NCBI RefSeq assembly: GCF_014839805.1
Contig: NC_051131.1
Coordinates: forward strand, 4,576,913 to 4,640,912
From: Manduca sexta
Lineage: Eukaryota; Arthropoda; Insecta; Lepidoptera; Sphingidae
DNA: 64,000 nt
Direction of reading: 5' to 3'
Part shown: positions 22,201 to 33,105 of the stretch, in pieces
Numbering within the stretch: position 1 is the first letter of the stretch
Layout: each line of letters opens with the position of its first letter
Program-made: the position numbers and the translations under genes
Notes under the pieces: model-generated
What the model was told of the DNA's origin: nothing
The model's database searches: none
The model's input: the letters and a program-made list of their open reading frames with translations, nothing else

Positions 22201-25200
22201 AGACCCACTGCCGGCCACACGTGGTGCTTGCCATGGCCAGTAGTATGGACTCTGAAACAAGGACAAGATTTATTTAGGAATTCAATTAATGACAGATTTT
22301 CATTCCTCGCCAGTCGTTATAATTATGCCGCACTGTTCGGTATTGTTCATTATAGTTTAGTATACATTTTAAGTTGTGTTCTTTAATGCTTTTCAAATGG
22401 ATTTGACACTAGCTAAGACAAAACTGAGTAATCGATGTAGGGATACATTAATATTTTTTTTTCTAAATACTTAAGTATGTAATTTTTAATATCAGGTGTA
22501 AAATACTTACTTGAAATCTATAGAGAGAAGAGTCATCTTTTAAGACAAGATTTTTCAAATCGTTCACAGGAAAGAAGTAGCCATACTGGCATAGCTGATT
22601 GGCTAAGTTTATTGCTTCAACTGAAATGAAAAATATTACATTATTAAATCTAATCACTTACACTAAAATATATAGAAACACCAAAGGCGTGGAATATTAC
22701 GACATAGACTGAGAAGCAGAGGTTGTGTATGACCAAACAACAAGCAAATTCTTAATTTTGACGTGGTCTCAATACAGAAGTCGTATACCCGTAGTATTGT
22801 TATTTAGCATAGGTTGTGCAAAGCACCAATAATTCGGCAAGTGCAGAGGATACAAAAATATCTGATCACATTAATGCGGTCATATCGAGTCTGACGGCAT
22901 CACACAAGATAATCCCGCGAATAGCACACGTCAGAGCGTACACAAACATGCGAACGAGTGTGATGGCACTACCTACATATCAACACCTGAGGGTACTTGG
23001 GCTTCTCGTTATAGCTAGAATCTACTGGGGTGCGCCGGCGGGACCAGGCCCACGCGCCGCCACCCACTACGCAACACTCACCATTGCTAGTCTCGTCAAG
23101 ATTAAACCGTTCCATAAGCCATTCGACAAGATCGTAACCTGAAACATGAACGGTAGTCAAACGCAATATACATATACAATTACATTGTTGCTGGTTGATT
23201 AAACATCCTGTTACTATTGTCTAGGAAATTAAAATACTGAAGTAACATCTTAGTATATGTGAGCAGTAGATCTGTTGTCTATGACAATGGAAATGGTGAT
23301 GGCGAAGGTAAATTACCATCTGTCTTATTATCACATCTTTTGCTCTAAGGTTTTCTACTTTCGATTAAAATTTTAGTTCATATATTTTTACGGAGTATAC
23401 GAAATTAATCTCTTTCTAGCAACAAACAGAACCAATCAGATTTTTAAGTAGTTTTTATTGTCATAAGAATTCTTTATAAAATTGCCTACGTAATAAAATT
23501 TGTCTATTAAATAAAGGAAGTTCATTTCATTTCTTTTAAAATATACAAATGAACAACTGAATAGTGAACCTGAATAACCTATCGGATGATTGTTCGTAGT
23601 GGAACACGTAAATACCTTAGAATGTACACGATATTGATTTTTCAATCAACTTCTTCAGACAGGCTGCATAAGGAATGTTCGTAACAACTAACCGCTTACT
23701 AGTTCCATGGTTTTATTACGATGTAAATTGTGCATATCTAGAAATAGATTACTTTGTACATGATTAGATTATAGATTTATATATTATTTCTTCCCTTACC
23801 CATAAAAGCAGATGGTATCACGCTGAGAAAAAGTTTTTGACTTCTTACGGGTACACCTGTTTCTGGGTCTTGCATTTCCTTTATCAAACTTTCCATCTGA
23901 AAAACAAACATCTCTAGATAATCTCTACATTATCAAAATTTCTATGTCTTCCTAAATTCTGTTAGCGATTTCGCTTTTAAAATCATTTCAATAATCTAAA
24001 AGATGTAGAATTAAAAGATACTATGCAATTTTATAAAATTTATTTATTCACAAACGACAGAAAAATACACAAAATAAAATATATAAAAATTATACGCATT
24101 GATGCATTCGAAATAACTATTGGAGATAAATGTTTAGGTAGCTAGTTTTAGGTTACGTTTCCTAAGATAAGTTATATTCTCCAATTTGATACTCTTATAT
24201 TTAAGCATAATTCTTCTCTATTAATACTTCAACAACTTGCTATTATAATTGATTTGTACAATTTAATCTAAATAGCTTTTGAAAGTACGACTCTAATATC
24301 CAATACTTAATATCCCGCTTACGTTACGTAGGTAGACACTATTGCAGCTGAGAGTTATAAAAAAATAAGGTTGAGTTTCTCGCTACATTCTAACGAAGAG
24401 ATTTAAAGTTGTTATGTCATCGTCGTCCAAGGCTTCTCAGATATGAGGAGGCCTCACTCTGCAGATGAGTGTTGTTAAGATCTATTTTTAAGTTCTGTGG
24501 CACAGATTTGTCTTAGTTATTCGTATATCTTGCTGTAAATCTTCATACAATAACCTAAACACTAATCTTCTAAGTATCATACTGTCATATTACTGTTTGT
24601 TCGTAATAAGTGTATTTATGATGTTAGTACATTTTTATTTGGTAAGCATATAAGAATAGTACTGTACTTAAAAAATTAATCAATGTTTGCTATGCGTAAA
24701 CTGTTGATGCTCCAATGAATAATAAATGAATAAATATAAACACAAGCCTTACCACAAAGGGGAGAAAATAGAGGTAATTTCTGAAAAATTGTTGCATTAA
24801 TATTGCCTTTGAGAATATTTGACCGAGGTTATATTATTACATACTACTAACCTTATTCAATAAACGATCCCAATCTCAATCTTCAATCCGATTCCGAGAA
24901 CGAACCAATCAAAATAACTCATTTGCAAGCATGTTAAAAAAACCTCTGTTCCGATTGGTCAATATTTAAGATAGATAGAAAAAGCGATTGGCGTCTTTAT
25001 TGAAAATGACGGTAAATGAAAACCAAGTAGTCATTACTAATTTCCATTAGTTCCAATACGAGATAAGCCATAAATTAAGACAAGGTACATGATATCTGGT
25101 GGTATTTGGTGGTTTCGAGATTGTATAGCCACGAAAATACAAGTTTACGTAAAATATTTCAAATCAACTCACGAAACAAATAATTACGCTAAGTGTTTGA

Positions 25201-28200
25201 AATTGAAGAAAAATGGCACTATGGAGTCGGGTGCGTGTGTAATTTCATTGGTTTAATTACATTCCCAGTGAGAATGTTATGAATTTTCATTTGAAATAGC
25301 TTATGGCCGTGAAATGGAATTATGTTTACAATATTGTTCATTGAAAATTTTGCCTTACACTGGCAACCGCGTAAGGGGGTCGCCTGGGCCCTTATTCTGT
25401 AAGATAGTGTAAACGCGTAACGCGGCCGTGTCATGTTATCTTCGAGAAATGTGCGTGGAATGATGTTCTGTAAGCCAAATTTCTATAGTCCTAAACATGA
25501 TGCGTTGTGTTACGTGCTTGTTACGCACTGTCAAAATAACGTGCGGGATAGAGAATAAGGCCCCTGGTGGGAAATTATAATTATTACCTGTAAGTTTAGG
25601 CAATGACAGAATTATAGGTCCTTTGCCAATATGCCAAGAACGGAATGGGCAACTCCTAATATATATCAGCATTAAGCTTACATACAACATAATGCAGAAA
25701 TTCTATTACTTAATTTTAGTTTTCTATGAGAAAAATGTTCGAGGTGGTAGAAGCTTTGTATAGGCTGACCAATAAAATAAAACTTGCCATTTTGCGGTAA
25801 AATGTGGCAATAATTCCTTATACTGACAACGCATTAAAACGTAGAAGCAAAAGTAGCTCCCGTAAAGCAAATTATTTATTTTATTTGTGGCTCTATACAG
25901 GGCAGGCAGAGTAATATTTTTAACTAGCTTCCGCTCGCAGCTTCGCCCGCGTGGATTTCGGACTTCAAAAATGGAGCCGGTCGCGAACGTTCGAGAATGT
26001 TCGTTTTACGAAGCTACTCGCTAGGTGATTCGCTAGCCTCTAGGTGCCAAGCAAGCCGCCTGCCTGTGCGTTCGCGACCTTATATTTATACAAAAATAAT
26101 CCTTATAGCATGATTCAGTATTCACGCATGATGGCTTATTATTAGCGTATTTCATGTATAACTTTGGTGTTTCTATACCGATTTCTATGATTCTTTTTAT
26201 GGAATATTTAATAATGTTAACTTTTTTTAATTAGGGATGACTAAGAGTGTTATAAACGTAAGAGTAGACAAATATAATGAGAAAGCTTCGAACTGCTAAG
26301 CTATCGGGAATTACACGTGTTATTGTGAGTCAACCATAAAAGATAGACATATGCTGTCGTGGGATATTTTTTTACATAATTTTAAGGAGAACATTTCCGT
26401 CATACATGATTTCTGTGTAGCTTTAACCATTAAGGTTGCACACGCGACGGAAGCTTAAAAATGGAGTAACTTCTCCCGTTTTCCCAACATTTCCCTTCAC
26501 TGCTCTGCTCCTATTAATTGTAGCGTGATGAAAAGTATACTATAACCAGCACAGGAGTATGACAAATAATTGTACCAAGTTTCGTTAAAATCCGTCGAGT
26601 AGTTTTTGTTTCTATACCGGTTATACAGACAGACAGACAGACAGACAAAAATTTTACTAATTGCATTTTTGGCATCAGTATATCGATGTGATTAGGGATC
26701 GCCCTAATCACCCCCTGATAGTTATTTTGGAAATATATTTCATGTACAGAATTGACCTCTCTACAGATTTATTATAAGTATAGATAGATATAGATAGATA
26801 ACATTGAAGTTGTACAATTGACAGGTAACTACGTCAGCTCTATTTTGTATTCATGTACTATTTTGTATGTTTATAATATTTAATAAAGGATTTAGCGACA
26901 TAAAGAATATTAGTAAATTGTGTGATAATTTTTCTGTTACATAAAGTATTTTAAACATTTTATAAATAGCAAGCACAAATTGTTTACAGCTACGAAATAT
27001 TTTAAAATTTACATGAATATACTCATTCTATTTGCTAATATACGTAATATCCAAGAGCCCGAATCTTGTTATAATGTGTTTTAAATGTTATAAAAACATT
27101 TATGTTAAGCTATTTTAATCTTAGTAAATAGGGATTATTTGATAAGGAATGTGTAGGAAGTGAAAAATTAGAATGAAATCAAATTTTCCATTGAAATAGT
27201 ATTCTCGTGTGTCTCGTTCGCATTTTATCAACACTGACGCTTTCATTATTCTTTTACCGCATTATACCTTTATCAAATTATTGAAATAAAATTTACCTTG
27301 ATTTAAATGAGAAAAATTATCATTTTGAAAACTGAAAGATGCACGGAAATTGATAACAAGAAAATTAATTAAAATAATTATTATAATCATAATTAATTGT
27401 AAACTGAGGTCAGTTAAGAAGACAACAATTAATTGTCAATAATATTTGGAGATGTTATCTCCCAAACCAAATTATACTATCTAATTAATTACAGACCGTA
27501 ATTAAAATAATTTTGTATAAAAATCAAACGTGACGATAAAATTTGATTTAATCTAAACCTTATTCGTTTACTACGCTCCTCCAATCGCCACGGCAATCTC
27601 AGCAGTGATTACATAAGCTCATCAATGTTAAGTGACTTAATGCTTCCATCGGTAGCTTCAGATTCTATCGATTGCTTATGACGTCAATGTCCTTTTAGGT
27701 CAACATGCTCTCAAGATCTCGGGGAGAGTGTCGAGATCTCGGCGAGTGTCGACAGTGGAGGGTCGACCCAAGTGGCCGGCCCAGCGGTTGTCAGCGGAGT
27801 ACCCTCGAGCCAATAAAGAAGGCCTAACCATCGAACGCTGATCTGCTACTTAGTCGAGATAAAATTGAGTGCGCTGCAATATTATTGTGATTTTTTCTGT
27901 TAATAAGTGGGTTGTGATGAGAGGGAATTGAAAGACTCGTAGTCGGATTGGTTTTAAAAGACATATTCTCAAGGTTTTCTGCATTGGAGAATTGATTTTA
28001 CGACACAAATTTTCTTTAATTTTAATTTCACGAGAATGTTATTCTAAAATTGTAATAATATAATATCTTATCTCAGGCTTCATGTTAGTTATATAAAGGT
28101 ACATATCGTGTCCACGATTCGTTCGTCCTCGTAGTGGAAGCAGGGCTGAAGGCTAAGGCGGTGACGTCACGGGCACAATCGATCGCCGCCGGGCGGGGGT

Positions 28201-31200
28201 AAGTCACATCTCGCATCTGAGCGTCTTCGCCCTCTCCCTCCGCCTCCCTCACCTCTACCGCACCACCCGCGTCCCTCAGCACCCTTCACCTTACGATTCA
28301 TTACACCCAAAGATTGTTTGTTTAGTTCATACATATACAGTGCATACGGCTATGGTTGATTAAGATTGAAAATAAAATATGCTACTTGGCAAGGGATTCT
28401 GAGTTTGCTGCGTCGTTTTGTAACCTCAATGAAACGAAATGAAAAACGAAAACAGGATAGTCAGAAATATGCCTTTGAAAAGGATTAAAATGTACGTTAC
28501 CGATAAAAATGCACTGAAAATGAACTATAACCACACTTTTACTATTATTTTTTTGTTTGTCCGTATCTGCACAGTCTCACTATGAATTTGTAGATGTATT
28601 AAAGCACTATCTTAATTAGAAGCCGCATTATTCATTCACATTCATCAAAATAAAACACCATTATTGGAATCTAAAGGCGATGTAGAAAGTTATTTCCGAA
28701 CCAACTAGATAATGTGGGCGAGCCGTCGATAGTCGAGACAACCTCCCTATTTCGCCAAATTCTATTCTGTGAAAACCGGGAATTCCAGGAGAAAATCTAC
28801 ACGTAGGAATCTGTGCATTACCATTTACCCGCTCAGCGGGATAAGCCTTGATAATTTTGAAAACAGAATCCATTAAAATATTAGCTTTTGGCAATTTTAA
28901 AATCGGGATCTGAAAAAATCTATTTGGGAAATTATTGTGAGTTGGGAATTAATAATGAATGATGAAAATCTGAAGGTCTCTATTTATTTAGTATAATAAC
29001 CCCTATTGAAATTAGACCCCAAGTCAAAAAGGTCGTAAATATGATAGAATATTAATAAAAAAATATGCTATTGAATCACTGGTGTCATAAGTCTATCTCG
29101 GATATTTTACTTTTTGTCAGAAACAGAACGATAATTAATTATTCAAAGTGCAGTCATGCTGTAGTCTGAAGTCTTAACCAGGTGGATGATGCCACTGCTT
29201 GTCTCACAGAAAATAAGTATGACTTTTCTTCTGAGTCCCCGTTTCTTTTAAAGCTTGGCAACTCACTGAAAACCTCTATGGCAATAGTGATTACTGATAA
29301 GGAGTGCCGATCATAGGCTCCTACTTAACTCTATTGTCTATTTATTAATTATTTGCTTTAAAAAATCCTACATTCCTAATAATAAGTTTATTTAATTATT
29401 TTCACATTCGTTAAGATTTATGATAAGCACATTTTCTAATTCTGACATAAAAAAGTGACTTCACTGAACCTGCTTTTCAGACAATTCTAAAGCGAGCTGA
29501 ATTATTTATAGCAGAATGCTTTACAGACTAGTTAAATGCGAGGATAGCAGTCGGGGAACCGAACCTTATTGATTTTTAGACGCGAGTAGAAGGGGCTGGC
29601 ATCGGAGTGTAAAAATAAATAATTAAAAGCATCGAGCTGTTCAGCAATCTGAAAGCACGGTTCAACGATACCCATTGCTGCTGTATAGTAATCATAAGAT
29701 TCTAGGCTGCAGTTTTGTCTATAGCGAATAATATGGATAAACTAGATCGTAATGAGTACCACAATATTGATAACCAACACTGAATTAGAGCAAAAGCAAA
29801 CGCGATGTCCAAGACTGTTTGAAATGGAGACTCACTGTTGAAGCCTGCCCATCTGCCCCATCCAGGCGAAATAGGACCTTGATGATGAATAATTACCAAT
29901 GTTTACTGATAACTGACACGAAATAATAAATAAGTTTGTGTTTTGTGTTTAAAGTAGGTAATTAGTATAATTTTCGAAGATCCAAGATCTTCCCAGTCAA
30001 GTCCTTGAATCCTATTATACGTAAACAAGTACATTTATTAAAAAAAATCGTCAACGTGCAATAACATTTAAATGTAACATTTTATTTTAATTTTGAATTT
30101 TAATAGTATATTTCAAGATATTTAAGTTTTGATTATCACCAAAAAGAACATCAAAATATCTGAAGCAGCAAAGAGTGATGAGAAAATCTGTATGCAAACA
30201 ATAAAATGGACAGTCTATCTACTTGTCATTGTTCTTCTTCTTTTATATTGTGGCTGCCACCGTTTATTTATCGGTGATTTTGCCAATAATCGAGATCGCC
30301 ATTTCCATCCACCTTGTCATTGTTCTGAGACTATCGGCTAGGCTCTCAAGCGCGGTAAATTATGCCAAAGACCACTGGCTCGTGTCAGAGCCGACACATG
30401 TCAATTACCATAGAACACATAAAATCAGTCAAAGTTGAGTCCACTGAGCAGGAAAGTAAACCTTAACTCGACAGGCATGACACACTATGTAGACTAATTC
30501 ATGTTTATTGAATAGTTTTGCGCATGGCTTTGTTCACGTGGAATTTTGTTTGGAACTAAGAAAACATTTGGTTATATTCTTGCTTGAGCTTGAATCTTAC
30601 GTCGAATCAAATTTCATAGAAATCGGTGTAGTTGTTTCGCTATGAAAGTTTAACAGATGGACAGAGTAACATTAACAATTGTAGAAAATTTTAATGAGGT
30701 GACTATGGAATAGGTAGTTATTTGAAGTAGTAATTTATTCCACCTTAGTATTTATTAATTTTTTTCAGATGATATATGCATTTCTCATGAGTAATTGAGG
30801 TTGAGTATGCCAGTTTAGGAATTACAACGTGCACCGATTTAAATTAGAACCACAGCTAAACATTTCATAATATATTTCCAATATAAGTACCATTTTTCAA
30901 GTTTCTCAAAGTTTGTGCGTTTATATTTACTTATTGCAACATATTGTTTACTTCCGATTTCCACGCGGGCCGTATAATTAAACAGTTCAAAACAACTTGT
31001 ATACACAGTGACAGATGGATATTTTATCAGAAGAGCTATTTCAGTAGCGTTCCACAAAACGTGGGCGTACTCGTAAAAAGAGCAGGTAAAGTGCTTCAAT
31101 AACATAAATACAGAAGAGAAATTAGACAGATCGCACTGAGTATTTTAGGAGTTTGGGTAATTTGCGACGAACTGCGTGCGAATAAGGTTTAAACAGTTGT

Positions 31201-31591
31201 TACAATTATTGCTTTAGATATTTTCTGGCACGGCAGATGGAATTCCGGCGCAGACAAATTAAATCTGATTACATTCTTATAAATATTTGTCTTTGTTATG
31301 ACTATGGGAAGTATCGGATTCTTTACATGGTTAAAATACATATAAGGAGTGTAGTTTTTAATTTAATTTTCTTTAGAATAAAGTTGTATGGATACGAGAA
31401 TGGTGGGAATCGCATCTTGATTAGATCATACACCACGATTTAATTATAGTATTGAATAGTTTTGAGTTGTTAAACATTTAGAAGTTCAATATATTTGATG
31501 AAGTTGTTTTGTATAATAATATGGGAGATGGTGATTTACTTACCTTATCGAAGGCGAGGGGTCGGTGTCGAGGCACGTCAGCGAGTTCCAT
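11939..31591 (-). CDS. RGS7: R7-family regulator of G-protein signalling (RGS7-like), complete, 11 coding exons, 951 aa
   Basis: Coding exons in transcription order are 31591-31544, 23896-23800, 23138-23082, 22620-22511, 22251-22027, 21154-20972, 20146-19971, 19573-19370, 19173-18949, 18487-18263 and 13244-11939. All introns are GT-AG and the phases add up to 2856 nt, 951 codons plus stop. Domains: DEP (about residues 20-103), DHEX (105-195), GGL (238-297, the Gbeta5-binding module ending in SNPWVSDD) and RGS (305-434, with [14 protein letters not shown] and [11 protein letters not shown]). By family knowledge, R7 RGS proteins form obligate complexes with Gbeta5 and act as GTPase activators for Gi/o alpha subunits at neuronal membranes. 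RGS7/RGS6 is the closest subtype ([16 protein letters not shown] start). Unlike vertebrate RGS7 (about 500 residues) it carries a disordered tail of about 510 residues. A satellite array derived from exon 10 fills most of the last intron. Confidence 0.92.
12150..12250 (-). repeat. In-frame minisatellite coding VPxxP repeats in the RGS tail
   Basis: Tandem short units (plus strand GGCACCACCGGCATCACCGG and similar) encode [20 protein letters not shown] then PLVPVAPL. The unit is about 9-12 bp, giving a Val-Pro periodicity. Such repeats readily change length between individuals. Confidence 0.7.
13771..14375 (+). repeat. Five tandem units of about 120 bp
   Basis: ACTGCTCCGCTCCTATTG (one unit has CCCCG) recurs at 13771, 13893, 14016, 14134 and 14257. 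Each unit closes with GGTAGTTCCTGAGATTAGCC. Other copies of the parent element in this window carry the motif once, so this is a local expansion. Confidence 0.85.
14381..14432 (+). repeat. (CAAA)n microsatellite, about 13 units
   Basis: An uninterrupted CAAA run near the 3' end of the element at 13438-14460, immediately before its CTTCAGCTTTATATAATAG terminus. Tails of this kind are typical of microsatellite-associated lepidopteran repeats. Confidence 0.9.
14476..14551 (+). mobile_element. 5' fragment of a tRNA-derived SINE
   Basis: TGCCTCGGTGGCGTAGTCAT and the following 55 bases match the head of the intact SINE at 20591. Only the A-box part and a decayed B box (GAATTCAAATA) remain. It abuts the start of the satellite array at 14573, so it may mark a recombination junction. 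Confidence 0.65.
14573..18402 (-). repeat. 22-copy tandem array (175/176-bp unit) derived from RGS7-like exon 10
   Basis: Units recur at 14743, 14919, 15094, 15270, 15445, 15621, then every 175 bp to 17721, then 17897, 18072 and 18248, plus a first unit near 14573. Each unit has 140 bp identical to exon 10 (18263-18402, including its CAG|GTACAT donor) and 35 bp of joining sequence (minus strand GTACATACATAACACTTAGC then TGCCTCGGCGCCGCT). Five units are 176 bp through one inserted base (starts 14743, 15094, 15445, 17721, 18072). The unit starting at 15971 has a 3-base substitution (GACAGCCCTCGG at about 16091). The remaining units look identical, so the amplification is recent or homogenised. 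The rightmost copy is the functional exon; the other 21 lie in the last intron. Confidence 0.95.
18263..18487 (-). CDS. RGS7: RGS7-like coding exon 10 (post-RGS linker; source of the satellite array)
   Basis: The acceptor TTGTAG|ATTTTT keeps frame with exon 9 and gives [20 protein letters not shown], then a Gly/Ser stretch, [20 protein letters not shown] and [10 protein letters not shown]. The donor is CAG|GTACAT (phase 2). The last 140 bp of this exon (18263-18402) are repeated 21 more times downstream in the transcript direction. Reading through the donor gives R-Y-I-H-N-T and a TAG stop. Confidence 0.85.
18949..19173 (-). CDS. RGS7: RGS7-like coding exon 9 (C-terminal half of RGS domain)
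   Basis: Reads [20 protein letters not shown], then [20 protein letters not shown] and [16 protein letters not shown]. It completes the RGS fold. Phase 2 on both sides; the donor is CCAA|GTACGT. Confidence 0.93.
19370..19573 (-). CDS. RGS7: RGS7-like coding exon 8 (N-terminal half of RGS domain)
   Basis: Reads [20 protein letters not shown] and [20 protein letters not shown], ending LEEICE. Both splice junctions are phase 2. The [10 protein letters not shown] block contains the Asn and Glu that contact G-alpha switch regions in RGS structures. Confidence 0.93.
19971..20146 (-). CDS. RGS7: RGS7-like coding exon 7 (GGL domain)
   Basis: Reads [20 protein letters not shown] then [20 protein letters not shown] and [15 protein letters not shown]. 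This is a G-gamma-like domain, including the Asn-Pro-Trp of the SNPW motif that seats in Gbeta5. It ends in phase 2 at CT|GTGAGT. Confidence 0.92.
20577..20868 (+). mobile_element. tRNA-derived SINE with perfect 14-bp target-site duplication
   Basis: The body is 20591-20854. The TGGCGTAGTTG A box near 20598 and GGTTCGAATCC B box at 20647-20657 form an RNA polymerase III promoter. The tail is a (TG)n run. TAGAATCAAATAAC occurs at 20577-20590 and again at 20855-20868, an exact target-site duplication, so this insertion is young. It lies in an RGS7-like intron. The tRNA-like head should not be annotated as a tRNA gene. Confidence 0.9.
20972..21154 (-). CDS. RGS7: RGS7-like coding exon 6 (linker to GGL)
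   Basis: A 61-codon phase-0 exon reads [20 protein letters not shown] then [11 protein letters not shown], a proline-rich basic linker ([14 protein letters not shown]), and TVQQLTRE, the first helix of the GGL domain. The DSQERAYW motif is conserved in R7 proteins. Confidence 0.9.
22027..22251 (-). CDS. RGS7: RGS7-like coding exon 5 (DHEX domain)
   Basis: A 75-codon exon in phase 0 opens [10 protein letters not shown] and contains [19 protein letters not shown] and [12 protein letters not shown], typical of the DEP helical extension. The donor is CAA|GTTAGT. A Gly/Ser/Ala insertion (AGSGSGAP) after the opening motif is not in vertebrate RGS7 as I recall it. Confidence 0.9.
22511..22620 (-). 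CDS. RGS7: RGS7-like coding exon 4 (end of DEP domain)
   Basis: Reads [19 protein letters not shown] and [11 protein letters not shown] between TTTCAG and GTAAGT. The GYFFPV and SLYRFQ motifs are DEP-domain hallmarks in R7 proteins. Confidence 0.9.
23082..23138 (-). CDS. RGS7: RGS7-like coding exon 3 (DEP domain core)
   Basis: A 57-bp exon with phase 1 on both sides reads [18 protein letters not shown]. The G-Y-D-L-V-E-W-L core is the DEP helix that in this family contacts membrane-anchoring partners. Confidence 0.9.
23800..23896 (-). CDS. RGS7: RGS7-like coding exon 2 (start of DEP domain)
   Basis: After the acceptor TTTTTCAG it reads [19 protein letters not shown], then [13 protein letters not shown], and ends in phase 1 at G|GTAAGG. 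This is the R7 N-terminal signature. The exon starts with ATG, but the upstream exon joins in frame, so this ATG is probably internal. Confidence 0.9.
24880..25015 (+). repeat. Dispersed repeat, copy A (partner at 32965-33105)
   Basis: The order CGAGAACGAACCAATCAAAA, CATTTGCAAGCATG, TTCCGATTGGTC, GCGATTGGCGTC is matched by diverged equivalents at 32965-33105 in the same orientation. No terminal structure is visible. Confidence 0.55.
25385..25565. mobile_element. Short inverted-repeat element (MITE-like, about 180 bp)
   Basis: The left end reads GGGCCCTTATTCTGT and the right end GAGAATAAGGCCCC, near-perfect inverted termini of about 14 bp. The interior is also partly self-complementary (CGTAACGCGG against GTTACGCACTG). 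No coding capacity; the superfamily is unassigned. Confidence 0.55.
25923..26800 (+). mobile_element. ACTAGC...GCTTCGCCCGCG repeat element, long copy
   Basis: It starts ACTAGCTTCCGCTCGCAGCT and ends ATTATAAGTATAGATAGATA. Internal blocks (CTGCTCCTATTAATTGTAGC, CAGACAGACAGACAG, TCATGTACAGAATTGACCTC) are found reversed in the copy at 62685-63186. Confidence 0.7.
28100..28285. promoter_or_regulatory. CpG-rich patch with a perfect cAMP-response-element palindrome
   Basis: The block is GC-rich within a strongly AT-rich intron. TGACGTCA lies at 28162-28169. On the minus strand a donor-like GAG|GTGAGG near 28257 follows a short open frame without an ATG. It may be an internal alternative promoter for the RGS7-like gene, but there is no direct proof. 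Confidence 0.3.
31544..31591 (-). CDS. RGS7: RGS7-like coding exon 1 (start codon, residues 1-16)
   Basis: The ATG reads into [16 protein letters not shown] and ends at a consensus donor AAG|GTAAGT. Phase 0 joins exactly onto MESLIKEMQ of exon 2, reproducing the RKME...MQ junction of R7 proteins. The exon lies at the edge of a CpG-rich block (31560-31745) that is probably 5' UTR. An upstream ATG there gives only a tiny frame, MEVG then stop. Confidence 0.75.
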
Positions 31592-31745
31592 GGGCTTCGG
31601 TGGGGCGGGGCGGGGGTTGCGGGCGCGGGGGCTGCGCGCGCGCCGCTAGCCGACCTCCATGGGCGTCTGCCGCCGGGGCCGCATGCCGCTCGCGCCCGCG
31701 CTGCGCCCCCGACACCTGCGCCGCCGCGCATCGAGCGCCGTACAT
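31560..31745 (-). other. CpG-rich 5' UTR or promoter segment of the RGS7-like gene
   Basis: A very GC-rich stretch directly upstream of the start codon at 31591. A short upstream frame (MEVG, stop) precedes the main ATG. Possible acceptors (GGCGGCGCAG near 31717) are weak, so I cannot tell whether transcription starts here or this is a spliced 5' UTR exon. Confidence 0.45.
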
Positions 31746-32964
31746 CAGTCAACAACCAAACCACATACGTCTACTACACAACTATGATAAATAATTCATA
31801 AAAACGAAACTAGCTTTCCCTGTGTGAACACGTCTGTCCGTTTACGAGATCAGCCCGTAAAACAGTTAAGCGTAAATGCATTTAATTAATTATGCATGTA
31901 CTGCGTAAGTAAATGCAATAGGAAGTTACCGTTGATGCTAGAACATTGTGAGAGCATGAGTAATTGGTGGTTTAATCGCTCCGGCGCAGTAAACCGCGAA
32001 GTTTTATAATTCAATAAATGTTGCATTTTATATACAACTTTCATTAATGCTCATTTGCTCGTTTTTATGTAACTAAGAATGCTTTTCCTATGTTGCTCGC
32101 TAACAATACTATAAACATCAAGATATTGTGTTAATTAAGTGTCTAAGGTCAATATTGCCGAGTACATTTTAATGTAAGGATACATTAGAAGTAGTCATTA
32201 GTAATATTGTGATGTTATACAAGGCCTGATTTATAGTAGAGAGATTTTTTTCCAACTATATCGGGAGAGAAGCAGGCACGCAATAAACGTGACACTTATA
32301 ATGCAGTTTCGGAAATGCACTCAAAGTGTTGAAAGACAAAGTGCTACTGGCATTTTACTGCGCGCGTCACTTTACGATATTAAATATCACTGGCTTGATT
32401 TTGGACAAACTGGACTACAACAATTTTTGCTCACTGCTTATAAAAAAAACAAAAGGTAGTTAATAATATGTCATTAGCGGCGACAATGCGTACATGTGTG
32501 AACAGGCCTCAAACAATTCTAATACGAATGGGGTTTACAATAGCTCAATAAAAAACATTATGACATCATAGATGTACAATATGACGGTGATCTCACCACG
32601 ACCAGATGGACCTTTTTAATGAACTATTGATATCATTACATTTGTGTTAGGAAGTAAGGTCCAGGAATGATTTTTTTGATTTCAAGACAACGTATACAGT
32701 TGTATTATCAACACAAAATAAACAACCTAGTCTAATATCTTCGACGGCAAACTATTTTAGATTGTAGACAAGAGATCTAGTTTAATCAACGGGTTAGATA
32801 TTAAACTTGCAACATAGTGCAATGAAACGGCTTGGACTGCTATCTTTGAGATACAATCGCATGTCAAAGAGTAGCAAATCTTAGTTATTTTGATTATTGT
32901 AATTCGCATTGAGTATCAAAATTGGCAAAAAGAAACCAAAGCCGTTTCCAATAACATTGCTAAT

Positions 32965-33105
32965 CGAAACCTTCAAGTCGATCCTGAGAATAAACTAATC
33001 AAAAGTAGTCATTTGTAAGCATGCCAATAAGCCTAGTTCCGATTAGTCTATTTGCGCGATGTATCGAAGTAAGTGATTGGGGTCGCTCATAGAAAAGCGG
33101 TAAGT
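32965..33105 (+). repeat. Dispersed repeat, copy B (partner at 24880-25015)
   Basis: Contains GAGAATAAACTAATCAAAAG, CATTTGTAAGCATGCC, TTCCGATTAGTC and GTGATTGGGGTC in the same order as the copy at 24.9 kb. Confidence 0.55.

Larger units (their letters stand above)
23897..31543 (-). other. RGS7-like intron 1 (7.6 kb)
   Basis: It lies between the coding exon 1 donor (AAG|GTAAGT) and exon 2. Contents include a paired repeat (24880-25015), a MITE-like inverted-repeat element (25385-25565), an ACTAGC repeat (25923-26800) and a CpG-rich patch with a CRE palindrome (28100-28285). No additional coding exon with family resemblance was found. Confidence 0.6.

Noticed and set aside
23800..23896. ATG at 23896 as the translation start of the RGS7-like protein
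   Set aside because: It directly follows an acceptor site, and an upstream exon (31544-31591) joins it in phase to restore the R7 N-terminus.
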